Source: Planctomycetota bacterium (lineage in GTDB: Bacteria; Planctomycetota; JACOTG01; JAJDCM01). Taken from it: DNA of 64,000 nt. Shown here in pieces: positions 27,046 through 35,843 of the stretch. A program made the translations under genes and the position numbers. How positions within the stretch are numbered: position 1 is the first letter of the stretch; each line of letters begins with the position of its first letter. Under the pieces are notes generated by a model. It made no database searches. It saw only the letters and a program-made list of their open reading frames with translations, and had not been told where the DNA came from. Location of the stretch: assembly GCA_029260825.1 (NCBI GenBank), contig JAJDCM010000112.1, forward strand, positions 1-64,000, given 5' to 3'.

Positions 27046-27714
27046 ATGCTAAGGACTGGCAAGCAGACACCTCTGATCCTCAGGTGTGTTGAGGTGATCC
27101 TGGTCGTTATCGGCGCGGTACTGCTCACGTCGATTCTTTTCCTCATTCTTCCATTGACTCAGGCAATCAGTAAGCCCCCGCGTGCGGATGTTCAGCTTGC
27201 AGATTTTGATGCTGCGAACATTCCTCCACCGCCTCCGCCCATCGAGGATGAACCGGAGGAGCCGGAGTCGGAAGATGTCGAACCGCCGAAGCTGGAGGAA
27301 GATCTCCCTCTCCCGGATCTTTCTCAGCTCGAGCTGGCGATGAATCCCGGTCTGGGAGATGGGCTTCTTGGCGGCGATTTCACGATCAACCTGGACAAGG
27401 CCATTTCGGGTAAGAAGGACATCGATGCGTTGTTTTCGTTGAGTGACCTGGATCAGCCTCCTCGCGTGATTCATCAGACGCAGCCTGTCCTCACGGCTGC
27501 CATCAGAAAGAAGGCTCCGGGGACCGTCTGGATCGCGTTCGTGGTCAATGACAGAGGAAGGGCCGAGGCTCCCAAGGTGATGAGTTCCTCGGATGCGGTC
27601 TTTGATCAGGCAGCTCTCAAGGCTGTCATGCAATGGAAGTTTGAACCGGGAAAGCGGAAGGGCAAGCCTGTGCGCTTCCGGATGCGAGTTCCCTTTACGT
27701 TTCCGAAAGGATGA
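27046..27714 (+). CDS. tonB: TonB energy transducer
   Basis: The 222-residue protein has an N-terminal membrane anchor at about 14-38, a short proline/glutamate-rich linker (P-P-P-P-P-P-I-E-D-E-P near 60) and a C-terminal TonB domain at about 140-222 (G-T-V-W-I-A-F-V-V-N-D-R-G-R, A-V-M-Q-W-K-F-E-P-G, V-P-F-T-F). It transmits proton-motive energy from ExbBD to the outer-membrane receptor. The linker is short compared with E. coli TonB, as in TonB2 proteins, where TtpC-type partners are thought to compensate. It overlaps the TPR lipoprotein gene by 4 bases. Confidence 0.93.
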   Translation: MLRTGKQTPLILRCVEVILVVIGAVLLTSILFLILPLTQAISKPPRADVQLADFDAANIPPPPPPIEDEPEEPESEDVEPPKLEEDLPLPDLSQLELAMNPGLGDGLLGGDFTINLDKAISGKKDIDALFSLSDLDQPPRVIHQTQPVLTAAIRKKAPGTVWIAFVVNDRGRAEAPKVMSSSDAVFDQAALKAVMQWKFEPGKRKGKPVRFRMRVPFTFPKG

Positions 27715-29237
27715 TGACGATGATTCGGGTCTCAGTTCTGGTCGTTGGATTTGTTATGGCGCTGTCGTCTTGTGCTCTGGCCCCGAAGGAGGAGGCGATG
27801 GCGGGGGATGGTTCGCTTGAGTCGTCCGGAACCAAGAAGGATGACACTCCCGCATTATCCGCGAATTCCGATGCGACTTCCGCACCCGTCCGGCCTCCGG
27901 CAATCGCAGTGGATCCGGCCGGAGGTATTGTCTCCTCGGTGACAGCTAGTTCACTTTCGATCTGGAAGGATCCGGCCTTCAGGAAGCGATTCACCGAGAG
28001 TTATGTCGCGGAGACGGAGATCGAGCCGCTTGTTACGTTGGTCGAGCGTGACTTGATGCAAGAAGTCTTCGAGTTCATGTCTTCGGGCGATCTCGATAAG
28101 GCCCGTTCCCTCGTGAACAAGAAACGTGGCGATGAGGCCAGCGCGGTCCTTGATTTTACCCTGGCAAATATTCATTTCGAGCAGGATCGGCTTGAACCTG
28201 CCGCTCGAATCTACGAGATCGCCGTGGAGAAGTGTCCCAAGTTTCGACGAGCCTGGAAGAATCTCGGTCTGGCCCATGTCCGTCTTGCGGATTTCAATTC
28301 TGCTCTTCCCGCCCTGCTGAAAGTCATCGAGCTTGGAGGGGGCGATGGGCTGACCTTTGGCCTGGTTGGCTATTGTTATTACAACCTGGAGAACTTTCTC
28401 CCGGCGGAATCTGCATACCGAATGGCTTCCTTGCTTGATCCGAAGACGATGGACTGGCAGGTCGGGCTCGCGCGTAGTCTTTTCAAGGAGGAGCGGTTTG
28501 CGGATGCGGCCTCCCTTTGTGGCAGCATGATCGCCGGGAATCCCGATAGCGCGGATCTTTGGCTTCTGCAGGCAAATGCGTTTCTTGGTCTCGAGCGCCC
28601 CCTTCGCGCCGCCGAGAACTTCGAGATGGTTGATCGGATGGGGCGCTCGACGCCGGAGAGCCTGAACCTCCTGGGAGATATTTACGTCAGCGAGAACCTT
28701 CTTGAGCTGGGTGCCGCAACCTATATAAGGGTGATCGAGAAGGGCTCGAAGAATGAAGTGAATCGGGCGATTCGATCGGCGAAGAATCTGTCTGCCCGAG
28801 GAGGCACTGAATCTACGCGAAATGTAATTCAGAGTATTGAATCCCGCTACGAGAGCAGTCTCACGGGGGACCAGAGTAAAGATCTGTTGCGGTTGAAGGC
28901 GCGAATAGCTGTTGTTGAAGGGGCCGGAGAAGAAGAGATGAGGATCCTTGAAGAAATCGTCGAGCTTGATCCCCTGGACGGAGATGCCCTCATTCTGCTA
29001 GGGCGGTACTATGGTCGCAACGAAGAGTCGGAAAGAGCCGGACTGTATTTTGAGCGCGCCGCGGATCTCGAAGGTCATGAGCCGGAAGCGAAGCAGCGCC
29101 ATGGACAAATGCTCGTGCGACTGGGTCGGTATACCGAGGCTCTTCCACTGCTCAAGCGATCACAGGTATTGAGGCCCCGTGACACATTGGACGACTATGT
29201 CCGGCAAGTGGAACGATTGGCTCAGACCCGGCGTTAA
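27711..29237 (+). CDS. TPR lipoprotein of the Ttp system
   Basis: The 508-residue protein has a lipoprotein signal with lipobox L-S-S-C (Cys20), a low-complexity Ser/Pro/Ala stretch, then about ten TPRs from residue 110 to the end (A-W-K-N-L-G-L-A-H-V, E-S-A-Y-R-M-A-S-L-L-D-P, G-L-Y-F-E-R-A-A-D-L). A TPR protein closes most DUF3450-TtpC-ExbB-ExbD-TonB operons, and this matches. The first ATG overlaps the tonB stop; other ATGs follow at 27714 and 27720. It is likely a membrane-anchored periplasmic scaffold. Confidence 0.88.
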   Translation: MMTMIRVSVLVVGFVMALSSCALAPKEEAMAGDGSLESSGTKKDDTPALSANSDATSAPVRPPAIAVDPAGGIVSSVTASSLSIWKDPAFRKRFTESYVAETEIEPLVTLVERDLMQEVFEFMSSGDLDKARSLVNKKRGDEASAVLDFTLANIHFEQDRLEPAARIYEIAVEKCPKFRRAWKNLGLAHVRLADFNSALPALLKVIELGGGDGLTFGLVGYCYYNLENFLPAESAYRMASLLDPKTMDWQVGLARSLFKEERFADAASLCGSMIAGNPDSADLWLLQANAFLGLERPLRAAENFEMVDRMGRSTPESLNLLGDIYVSENLLELGAATYIRVIEKGSKNEVNRAIRSAKNLSARGGTESTRNVIQSIESRYESSLTGDQSKDLLRLKARIAVVEGAGEEEMRILEEIVELDPLDGDALILLGRYYGRNEESERAGLYFERAADLEGHEPEAKQRHGQMLVRLGRYTEALPLLKRSQVLRPRDTLDDYVRQVERLAQTRR

Positions 29238-29255
29238 CCCGGTGAAGTAAGTGTC

Positions 29256-29279
29256 ACATTCTTCCCGCGAGAATGTTTT
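29256..29279 (+). terminator. Probable terminator of the Ttp operon
   Basis: The 7-bp stem ACATTCT/AGAATGT (29256-29262 and 29270-29276) has a 7-base loop and runs into TTTT. It lies 18 bases after the TPR lipoprotein stop. The stem is AT-rich and moderate in strength. Confidence 0.5.
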
Positions 29280-29305
29280 GAGGAACATTCAAGCGTCCTT
29301 CACTT

Positions 29306-29322
29306 TTGCTTCATAGAAGCAA
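29306..29322. promoter_or_regulatory. Perfect interrupted palindrome upstream of beta-helix gene
   Basis: TTGCTTC-ATA-GAAGCAA is a perfect 7-3-7 palindrome located 89 bases before the GTG of the next gene. No T-run follows, so an operator is more likely than a terminator. The cognate regulator is unknown. Confidence 0.4.
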
Positions 29323-29410
29323 TCTAGGATGTCTGCACACGGGACAAATAGTTCGGAGGAGATCGTCTCCTCGGTCACCGTGAGGAAATCTTGTTTAAGG
29401 AGATTTTGCA

Positions 29411-31234
29411 GTGAGAAAGTTTCTCTTGGCCTCGGCAGTCGGTGTCTTTTCCTTGGCGGGTGTGGCGCACGCCGCGAACATTGATGTGTGCGGAGACATC
29501 TGTGTTCCCACGGCGTGGACAAGCGATAATGTTTACAATCTTACCAAGCAGATCTACGTCAAGCCAGGTGCAACCTTGACCATCGAGGCTGGAACTGTTG
29601 TGGCGAGCGTTCCTACCCCGAACGGCGCCGGTGGTCTCGCTGTCACCAAAGGCGCGCAGATCTTCATCTGTGGCACCGAGAGCGATCCGGTCATCTTTAC
29701 CTCCACGGCGGATGTTGCTACGTGGACTCCGGATGCTAGCCATCCCACAGGTGGTGATCCGAAGACAGGTGTGTGGAGGGAGTCGGCGCTCGAGTGGGGC
29801 AATCTCACGATCATGGGGTGTGGCTATATTTCTGAGAATGCGACTCCGGGCAATGTTGCCACTTGTAACGCAAGTAATGTTGCTCAGATGGAAGGTCTGG
29901 TCCCCTCCGGTCCTGGCGATACCTCTGTTCTCTACGGAGGGGGGGACGACGATGACGACAGCGGGAAGATCTCATATCTGTCCATCCGGTACGGCGGTCG
30001 GGTCATCGGCCTTGCTAACGAGTTGAACGGCCTGTCTCTGGGTGGAATCGGTCGTGGGACCGATATCGACCACGTGGAAATCATGAACAACGTTGATGAC
30101 GGCATCGAGATCTGGGGTGGAGCCGTCAACATCAAACACTTCAGCATCTGGAACATTGGTGACGACAGCTTTGATGTGGACCAGGGTTGGCGAGGGAAGG
30201 CTCAGTTTGGTCTCATCGTTCAAGGCTACAGCCTCGACGCAAGCCAGGGTTCGGGTGTTGGTGACAACTGTTTCGAAACCGATGGAGCCGAGGATTCCGA
30301 CTGGCAGCCTCAAACCGCGGCGACAATTTTGAATTGCACTGTGATCGGTCAGCCCCTCGATGGCGACGGTGGAACCGCCTGGCGGGATAACGCCAAGGTG
30401 CAGTATCGAAAGTGTATTTTCATGGATCTTGGCGAGCGTCTGGTTCGCTTCGATAATCTGGATGGCGACGGTGCAAACGGCTACGGGTTCAATGGCACGC
30501 TCTCCTGGAAGGATCACTGGACGACCCAGGCTACCTATCGTGAGCCCGTGAATGGCTGTTCGAATCCGGAAGAGATCTATGGCTGCCAGATCCAGGATGG
30601 AAATCTGAATGAGATCAAGGACAGTGTCTTCTTCCGCAACCTCGCCCCGGACGCTTACACCGAGGCCAAATGCGTGGGCGTCTTTGATGCCAACTGCCTT
30701 CCCCTTTGTGACAACGTTCTGATTCCAGGAGTCGCTGATGTTGACGGTCCGGTCAAGGCGATCACCCGGGCACCCCTCGTCACCCGTGGTGGCAAGGATA
30801 TGCTTCGGGTGACTTTCCTCGATCCTCGGGCGAACAACGAAGCTACGACTTGCGAGACCGCCACTCCCGACAATGGGTTCTTCTGTCCCACCAAGTACCG
30901 TGGTGCATTCGACCCGGCAACGAACTGGCTCGGCAGTTGGACTTCCTCGTTTGCCTACGGATTCACCCCCAACTATCAGGTGCGTTGCTTCGATATGAAG
31001 GTCGGAGGCCCGAATCCGGCGGCTACCCTGAAGCTGACCCGAACTCCGCAGGGTTTCGTGGCATCCATCGTCGATCGTCAGGGTTGCTGGCGGTGCGTGT
31101 GTGAGGAGCTTCGAGTCACCAGTCCTCGGAGCGCCGAGTTTGATTGCGGTCCGGTGACCGTTTCGATTTCACTGCAAGGTGGCGTGATCAGTTTCAGCGC
31201 TGGCCCGTTTCAAGGGACCCTCTGCCCCCAGTAA
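29411..31234 (+). CDS. Exported beta-helix-like protein linked to TonB system
   Basis: The 607-residue product begins at GTG 29411, with AAGGAG 8 bases upstream. A clean signal peptide ends V-A-H-A-A. Residues of about 40-370 show repeated short strands and Asp/Gly turns typical of a right-handed parallel beta-helix (L-T-I-E-A-G-T-V-V, I-D-H-V-E-I-M-N-N-V-D-D-G-I-E, F-S-I-W-N-I-G-D-D-S-F-D-V-D-Q). An acidic G-G-G-D-D-D-D-D-S-G stretch lies near 178, and paired cysteines occur throughout. No enzyme motif is recognised. Its position after the Ttp operon suggests a surface or periplasmic partner of the receptor, which is inference. Confidence 0.75.
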   Translation: MRKFLLASAVGVFSLAGVAHAANIDVCGDICVPTAWTSDNVYNLTKQIYVKPGATLTIEAGTVVASVPTPNGAGGLAVTKGAQIFICGTESDPVIFTSTADVATWTPDASHPTGGDPKTGVWRESALEWGNLTIMGCGYISENATPGNVATCNASNVAQMEGLVPSGPGDTSVLYGGGDDDDDSGKISYLSIRYGGRVIGLANELNGLSLGGIGRGTDIDHVEIMNNVDDGIEIWGGAVNIKHFSIWNIGDDSFDVDQGWRGKAQFGLIVQGYSLDASQGSGVGDNCFETDGAEDSDWQPQTAATILNCTVIGQPLDGDGGTAWRDNAKVQYRKCIFMDLGERLVRFDNLDGDGANGYGFNGTLSWKDHWTTQATYREPVNGCSNPEEIYGCQIQDGNLNEIKDSVFFRNLAPDAYTEAKCVGVFDANCLPLCDNVLIPGVADVDGPVKAITRAPLVTRGGKDMLRVTFLDPRANNEATTCETATPDNGFFCPTKYRGAFDPATNWLGSWTSSFAYGFTPNYQVRCFDMKVGGPNPAATLKLTRTPQGFVASIVDRQGCWRCVCEELRVTSPRSAEFDCGPVTVSISLQGGVISFSAGPFQGTLCPQ

Positions 31235-31273
31235 TTCGCTGTGAGTCAGGGTCGTAGTAAAGAATACGCTCCC

Positions 31274-31359
31274 GACCCGTTTTTGCGGGTCAGCCCTTGT
31301 CGATGGGCCCTTGGGCCTATCGTTCTGGGACCTCCATTTCGGTGGGGGTCCCAGTTTTT
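31274..31359 (+). terminator. Triple-hairpin terminator region
   Basis: Three hairpins follow one another: GACCCG/CGGGTC (31274-31291), CGATGGGCC with its near-complement (31301-31322), and CTGGGACC/GGTCCCAG (31325-31354). Five Ts follow the last one. The third is a textbook intrinsic terminator for the beta-helix gene. The first two may stabilise the 3' end. Confidence 0.75.
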
Positions 31360-31448
31360 CTTGACCGAAACCAAGAACAGGCGTCTGGCAGAGTGGACAA
31401 GAGATTCACCCGTATGTCGCCTCGTTCGCAAAGATAGCGTGGAACCGA

Positions 31449-32759
31449 ATGATTTCAAAATCTCCGTTCATTGTGTTGACTGCCGTTTTCATCGGTCTGG
31501 TCGGTACCCTTGTCGTTGTCCTCAATCTTGCCTCGGACCCCACTGCGGAGGCGGATTCGATTGAAAGCCTCCTCCCTGGATCGGAACGTGGTTTTCAAAC
31601 AGCGGAAGTCAGAACCAGAACGATTGCGGAGTTGCTGGAGGACGAGACGATTGAACCTTTCCGCTTCCAGCTTCTTGAGCTGGCCTACGAAGCGGCCTCC
31701 TCGATGCCATTGCATCCTCACATCAAGAACCGTTCCAGGGCCCAGGAGGAAGTCTTCCGGTCTTCTGTCGAGTTGGGGCAGATGCGTACTGCGTTTCGAT
31801 ACGCCCGAGGAATTGAGAACTGGCGACGAGGGGTTGCTTATGGAAAGCTCGCCTATCTTTGTGTTGAGGGCGGTAAGGAAGAAGCTGGTGACCGGCTTAT
31901 CCATCTTGCGGAAAAGGAAGTCGAGAGGGGGGAAACCCAACAGTGGCGTGTCGATAGGATTCGGGTCGAGATCGGCAGGGTTTATGCGTTGCTGGGTGAC
32001 GACGAAAAAGCCGACTCCTGTGAGATGGGTCTTGAAACTTCGGAACTTGGAAAGATCGACAGTGTACGGGCGGGGCTTTTTCCGGACGTTGACTTCGAGG
32101 CCTATTTGCATGAGCTGGATGAGACCTTGACGACGCCGAACTTCGATCAGGCCCGGAATGCTCTTGCCGTTTGTGCAAGGTTATTTGATCGTTTCTATGA
32201 GGATGCGGGGCGCCGAGCGCAGCTTGAAGAGAGGGTCAAGACTTCCTGGAGGAGGCTGCCTCTTCAAGTGAGAATCGAACTTGTCCTTGAGCTTGTGGAG
32301 TCTGCCATCGCTCACACTGATCGGGAGAAGGCATTGTCGCTCGTCAACGATGCTGAAACACTATTCGAAGCAGTGGAATGGATCGCCCAGGACCGGATCC
32401 CCCTGCTCGGGCGGCTTGCAAGCTTTCGGTATCGAGCCGGTGATGAAGAGGGAGCTCGAAGGCAGGCGGATGAAGCTCTCTCCTTGTTCGAGAAGGAGGT
32501 GCACACCATCGTCGACGTCTTTCGGTCCGAGACCCTCCTGCCTCTGGCTGAGTGCTTCATGATCATGGGAAGGAAAGAGCGATCTCGAACGATCTATGAA
32601 CTCGCCGTGAAGCAAGGAATGGAGAATCCGAACTCCTGGCCTCGATCGGTTGATCTGACCTCCGCAAGCTGTTCCATGGCCAGATACAGTTTGGAGCCTT
32701 CCGAGGAGATCTGGCGTGACATGAAGGAGATCCTTACCGGGTTGGCTCTCGGCTGGTAG
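31449..32759 (+). CDS. Membrane-anchored alpha-helical repeat protein (unknown)
   Basis: The 436-residue protein has one N-terminal TM helix (about residues 7-27, no clear cleavage site) and an otherwise entirely helical, charged body. TPR/SEL1-like segments occur, such as G-V-A-Y-G-K-L-A-Y-L-C-V-E-G-G-K and L-A-S-F-R-Y-R-A-G-D-E-E-G-A. I recognise no named family. It probably acts as an inner-membrane-anchored periplasmic scaffold. The spacers on both sides are long, so it looks monocistronic. Confidence 0.7.
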   Translation: MISKSPFIVLTAVFIGLVGTLVVVLNLASDPTAEADSIESLLPGSERGFQTAEVRTRTIAELLEDETIEPFRFQLLELAYEAASSMPLHPHIKNRSRAQEEVFRSSVELGQMRTAFRYARGIENWRRGVAYGKLAYLCVEGGKEEAGDRLIHLAEKEVERGETQQWRVDRIRVEIGRVYALLGDDEKADSCEMGLETSELGKIDSVRAGLFPDVDFEAYLHELDETLTTPNFDQARNALAVCARLFDRFYEDAGRRAQLEERVKTSWRRLPLQVRIELVLELVESAIAHTDREKALSLVNDAETLFEAVEWIAQDRIPLLGRLASFRYRAGDEEGARRQADEALSLFEKEVHTIVDVFRSETLLPLAECFMIMGRKERSRTIYELAVKQGMENPNSWPRSVDLTSASCSMARYSLEPSEEIWRDMKEILTGLALGW

Positions 32760-32832
32760 TCAAGTCAACGGAGAGTTTCCGGGTCTCTCGGGTACTCCTG
32801 GAGTCGACGGGCCGCCGATCTTTTTCCGATCT

Positions 32833-32862
32833 TTGCGGGGTCTTTACATTGTCATGTAAACT
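32833..32862 (+). promoter_or_regulatory. Candidate promoter with palindrome upstream of Ppx/GppA gene
   Basis: TTGCGG (32833-32838) and TAAACT (32857-32862) are 18 bases apart. Inside lies the palindrome TTTACAT-tgtc-ATGTAAA (32843-32860), which overlaps the -10 box. The 7-bp arms are perfect, suggesting a regulated promoter for the gene at 32915. Confidence 0.4.
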
Positions 32863-32914
32863 CTGGTCCTTCAACGCCTTTGACCTCTATTTCTTCCCCC
32901 TGGAGGAACCGTCT

Positions 32915-33880
32915 GTGTCGAATTCACTCATGGCCATCGATATCGGATCGAACGGGATCCGAATGTCCATTGTTCGGAAGACTTCGAAAGGAAGCTACCG
33001 CAGGCATTGCAAGGAGCGGTATTCGGTTCGACTCGGGAAAAGCGTTTTTACGACAGGGAAAATCGGCGACGAGGAGATGGCCAGCACCCTCTGCGCTTTC
33101 CGCCGCATGCGACGAGCCATGGATCAGCACGGTATTCAGCACTATCGAGCCGTGGCCACAAGCGCCTGCCGAGAGGCGGCGAACGCCAAGGTCCTTCTGC
33201 GTCGGATCGAGCGAAAGACGGGCATTCGGGTCGAAGTGATCAGCGGTATCCAGGAGGCACACCTCATTCGATCCGCCGTCACTGAATTGATGGACGTTCT
33301 CACTCCCACGTTGATCGTTGATCTCGGTGGGGGGAGTCTCGAGATTAACGAGCAGCAAGGCGATCGTTTGCTACGGAGCCACACGCTTCCCCTCGGCACT
33401 CTTCGATTGATGGAGAGGTTCGGTTGCGCGGGAGCAATTGGATCCAAGAAGGAAAAAAGGCTCCGACGGTTCATCGATCGGGCTCTGGAGGAAGCTCTTC
33501 CGTCAGGTCTGATCGAAGGCGGCGCTACCGTCGTGGCTTGCGGTGGCAATCCGGAAGAGCTTGCGAGGATAGCTCCTGCCAAGGGCCCACAGCTGTACGA
33601 CCTACTGGATCTCAGGCGTCTCGACCGGGTTCTTCCTGATCTGCTAGAGCGCGATGTGGTGTCCCGCCAGAAGAAGTACGATATCGGTCGGTCCCGTGCG
33701 GAAGTAATATCCATCGCTGCGATCGTTCTCTCACGTCTTGGCCGACACGTCAGGTCGAGGTCCTTTGCGATTCCGGGAGTGGGACTTCGGGAGGGACTCC
33801 TGTTGTCTCTGCAGAAAAGGGTTGAGCAGAAAACGAGGAGGAATGCCGGGGACCAACGGCGGATTCCAGCTGTCTCCTGA
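32915..33880 (+). CDS. Ppx/GppA-family phosphatase
   Basis: The 321-residue product starts at GTG 32915 (TGGAGGA about 7 bases upstream); the longer frame to 32849 adds non-family residues. The ASKHA-type phosphate motifs are present: A-I-D-I-G-S-N-G-I-R near residue 7, A-T-S-A-C-R-E-A near 82, V-D-L-G-G-G-S-L-E-I near 134, and V-V-A-C-G-G-N near 205. Only the about 310-residue Ppx-GppA core is present, without the C-terminal HD-like domain of E. coli Ppx. It hydrolyses polyphosphate or pppGpp by family; which one cannot be decided here. Confidence 0.9.
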   Translation: MSNSLMAIDIGSNGIRMSIVRKTSKGSYRRHCKERYSVRLGKSVFTTGKIGDEEMASTLCAFRRMRRAMDQHGIQHYRAVATSACREAANAKVLLRRIERKTGIRVEVISGIQEAHLIRSAVTELMDVLTPTLIVDLGGGSLEINEQQGDRLLRSHTLPLGTLRLMERFGCAGAIGSKKEKRLRRFIDRALEEALPSGLIEGGATVVACGGNPEELARIAPAKGPQLYDLLDLRRLDRVLPDLLERDVVSRQKKYDIGRSRAEVISIAAIVLSRLGRHVRSRSFAIPGVGLREGLLLSLQKRVEQKTRRNAGDQRRIPAVS

Positions 33881-34289
33881 TTCGATTCGTGATCGGTTCG
33901 TTACCCACATGAAATCGTGAAGCGCCCTTTTTGAATGGGATTGAGGTATGTTGTGCCTCTTCCGATCTCGTTCTCGACGATGGTAATCGTGGATTCTTCT
34001 CGGTTGTCGCTCTCACACCCGACTCCTACTCTCCTCGACGCAAGAGCCGTGGTCCGGACTCCAGCTTGGTTCGTCAGGAAGCCCAGAGGTCGATCTCCCG
34101 GATCTTCGATCCGGTTTCGGGCAACATCAGCTGAGATTCGACTCCGACCGCTTTTTTTCAGGTTCACAGACTCCTTTGAACAACCGTGAAGTTGTGCACC
34201 GCGTGAATCTCATTCCTAACTTCTTCCGGGGAAGTTCGTAGGAAGAGTTGATTGATGTCATTTCGGAAATCACGGTCAGGAGCCCTAGA
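33881..34289. other. Gene-free spacer
   Basis: Short ORFs on both strands have no family signature and no ribosome sites. A small hairpin AACTTC/GAAGTT with a 7-base loop lies at 34218-34236, before the PQQ-like gene. I see no clear promoter boxes. Confidence 0.5.
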
Positions 34290-35642
34290 ATGTATCCTCG
34301 CTTCCATGTTGCAAGAACCAGCGCTGCAAGAACCTGTGCTGCAAGAACATGTCATTTCTTCCTGCTCCTCCTGGTGCCACTCCTCCTCTCTGCCTCCCAA
34401 GCCGAGGCATCGTCGCCGGATTGGCCTCAGTTCCGAGGCCCTGAGCGAGACGGAAAATCTCCGGCTACGGGTCTCCTCAGCGAATGGCCGGAAGGCGGGC
34501 CGGCTCTTGTCTGGAGAGTCGGAGATCTGGGTGGTGGTTATTCATCCGTATCAGTGGCAGGCGACAGCATCTACACCCTGGGGGATGTTGGCCGTGCCCA
34601 GTATGTTTTTCGACTCAAGCGTGCTGATGGCTCGCTGGTGTGGAGGGTCAAGATCGGCCGGGCCTGGAAAGACAAATATCGGGGGCCCCGATCCACTCCG
34701 ACGGTCGATGGGGATCGGATCTTTGTCCTGAATACCGAGGGAGATCTCTCTTGCCTGGACAAGAAAGAAGGGGAGGAGATTTGGCGCTGTCGACTCACCA
34801 AGGAATACTCGGGCATGATGATGAAGTATCGGGATCGGATTGACTGGAAGTTTTCGGAGTCTCCTCTCGTGGATGGTGAGAGGGTCATCGTGACTCCGGG
34901 TGTCCCCGATGCAGCCCTGGTAGCCTTGAACAAGAAGACCGGCAAAGAGATCTGGAAGACGTCCATGCCTCCGTTCGGAGAGAAGGGGGCGGATGGCGCG
35001 GGCTATTCGTCCGTGGTGGTCGGGCAGGGAGCAGGGGTTCGTCAGTATGTTCAACTACTCGGTCGAGGAGCGATCGGCGTCGAGGCGAATACCGGGCGAT
35101 TCCTTTGGGGATACAATAGAATTGCGAACGGTACAGCTAACATTGCCACGCCGGTCGTTCACGGAGATTCTGTTTTTGTTTCGACCGGATATGACACCGG
35201 GTCAGCTCTCGTCAGTCTGGCCTCCAAGGGGCAGGAAGTCGAGGCGGCGGAAGACTACTTTCTTCAGCCCAAGACGATGCAGAACCATCATGGGGGAGTG
35301 ATTCTTCACGAGGGTTATCTCTATTCCGGAACCGGGCACAACAAGGGGTTCCCGCTCTGTCTGGAGCTGAAGACCGGAAAGGTCGCCTGGGGGCCCATCC
35401 GGAACAAAGGCCGTGATTCGGCCGTGATCTCCTACGCCGATGGCCATCTGTATTTCCGCTACCAGAATGGCCTCATGGTTCTGATTGAGGCGAACCCGAG
35501 AGAATACCGGGAGAAGGGATCGTTCATGATTCCCGACGTGGAGATGGAGAGCTGGGCCCAGCCGGTGATCGCGGGAGATAAGCTCTACTTACGGGAGCAG
35601 GAGAATCTCTTCTGTTACGACATCCTTGCCAACGAGGGGTAG
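34290..35642 (+). CDS. Exported PQQ-like (BamB/quinoprotein-type) beta-propeller protein
   Basis: The 450-residue product starts at ATG 34290, with CAGGAG 7 bases upstream; an in-frame start at 34248 lacks a site. A signal peptide spans about residues 20-40. The propeller has repeated L-x-W-R/K strands (G-P-A-L-V-W-R-V, G-S-L-V-W-R-V-K-I-G, G-E-E-I-W-R-C, G-K-E-I-W-K-T) and the opening W-P-Q-F-R-G-P-E-R-D-G, which is typical of PQQ-like proteins common in Planctomycetota. It lacks the residues that bind PQQ in true dehydrogenases as far as I can tell, so a structural or carbohydrate-related role is more likely. The signal peptide n-region contains a 15-base tandem repeat. Confidence 0.85.
   Translation: MYPRFHVARTSAARTCAARTCHFFLLLLVPLLLSASQAEASSPDWPQFRGPERDGKSPATGLLSEWPEGGPALVWRVGDLGGGYSSVSVAGDSIYTLGDVGRAQYVFRLKRADGSLVWRVKIGRAWKDKYRGPRSTPTVDGDRIFVLNTEGDLSCLDKKEGEEIWRCRLTKEYSGMMMKYRDRIDWKFSESPLVDGERVIVTPGVPDAALVALNKKTGKEIWKTSMPPFGEKGADGAGYSSVVVGQGAGVRQYVQLLGRGAIGVEANTGRFLWGYNRIANGTANIATPVVHGDSVFVSTGYDTGSALVSLASKGQEVEAAEDYFLQPKTMQNHHGGVILHEGYLYSGTGHNKGFPLCLELKTGKVAWGPIRNKGRDSAVISYADGHLYFRYQNGLMVLIEANPREYREKGSFMIPDVEMESWAQPVIAGDKLYLREQENLFCYDILANEG
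34310..34354 (+). repeat. 15-bp tandem repeat in signal-peptide coding region
   Basis: Three tandem 15-base units begin TGCAAGAAC (34310, 34325, 34340) and encode A-R-T-S-A, A-R-T-C-A and A-R-T-C-H in the n-region of the PQQ-like protein. Units stay in frame, so copy number can change without breaking the gene. Confidence 0.8.
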
Positions 35643-35843
35643 ACCATCGTGATCGAATGGTCGGGGATTGGAGATCGGTTGGACCGAATCGCTCACTGTT
35701 TCTCGAATACGCATCCCCTATCGGTAACTCGTTTTCCGGCCTTCCTGAGATCGGAGCTTTCCCTGATGCTGGTCTCTTACCTGGAAAAACCAGGTCGACG
35801 GGGTGGTCGTTGATTTTTCCATGAAGTAGAGAGGATCGAGATC

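Noticed and set aside
33901-34167. Minus- and plus-strand ORFs of 84-88 codons in the 33.9-34.3 kb spacer
   Set aside because: Low-quality compositions, no ribosome site, no family resemblance; compatible with chance in GC-rich DNA.
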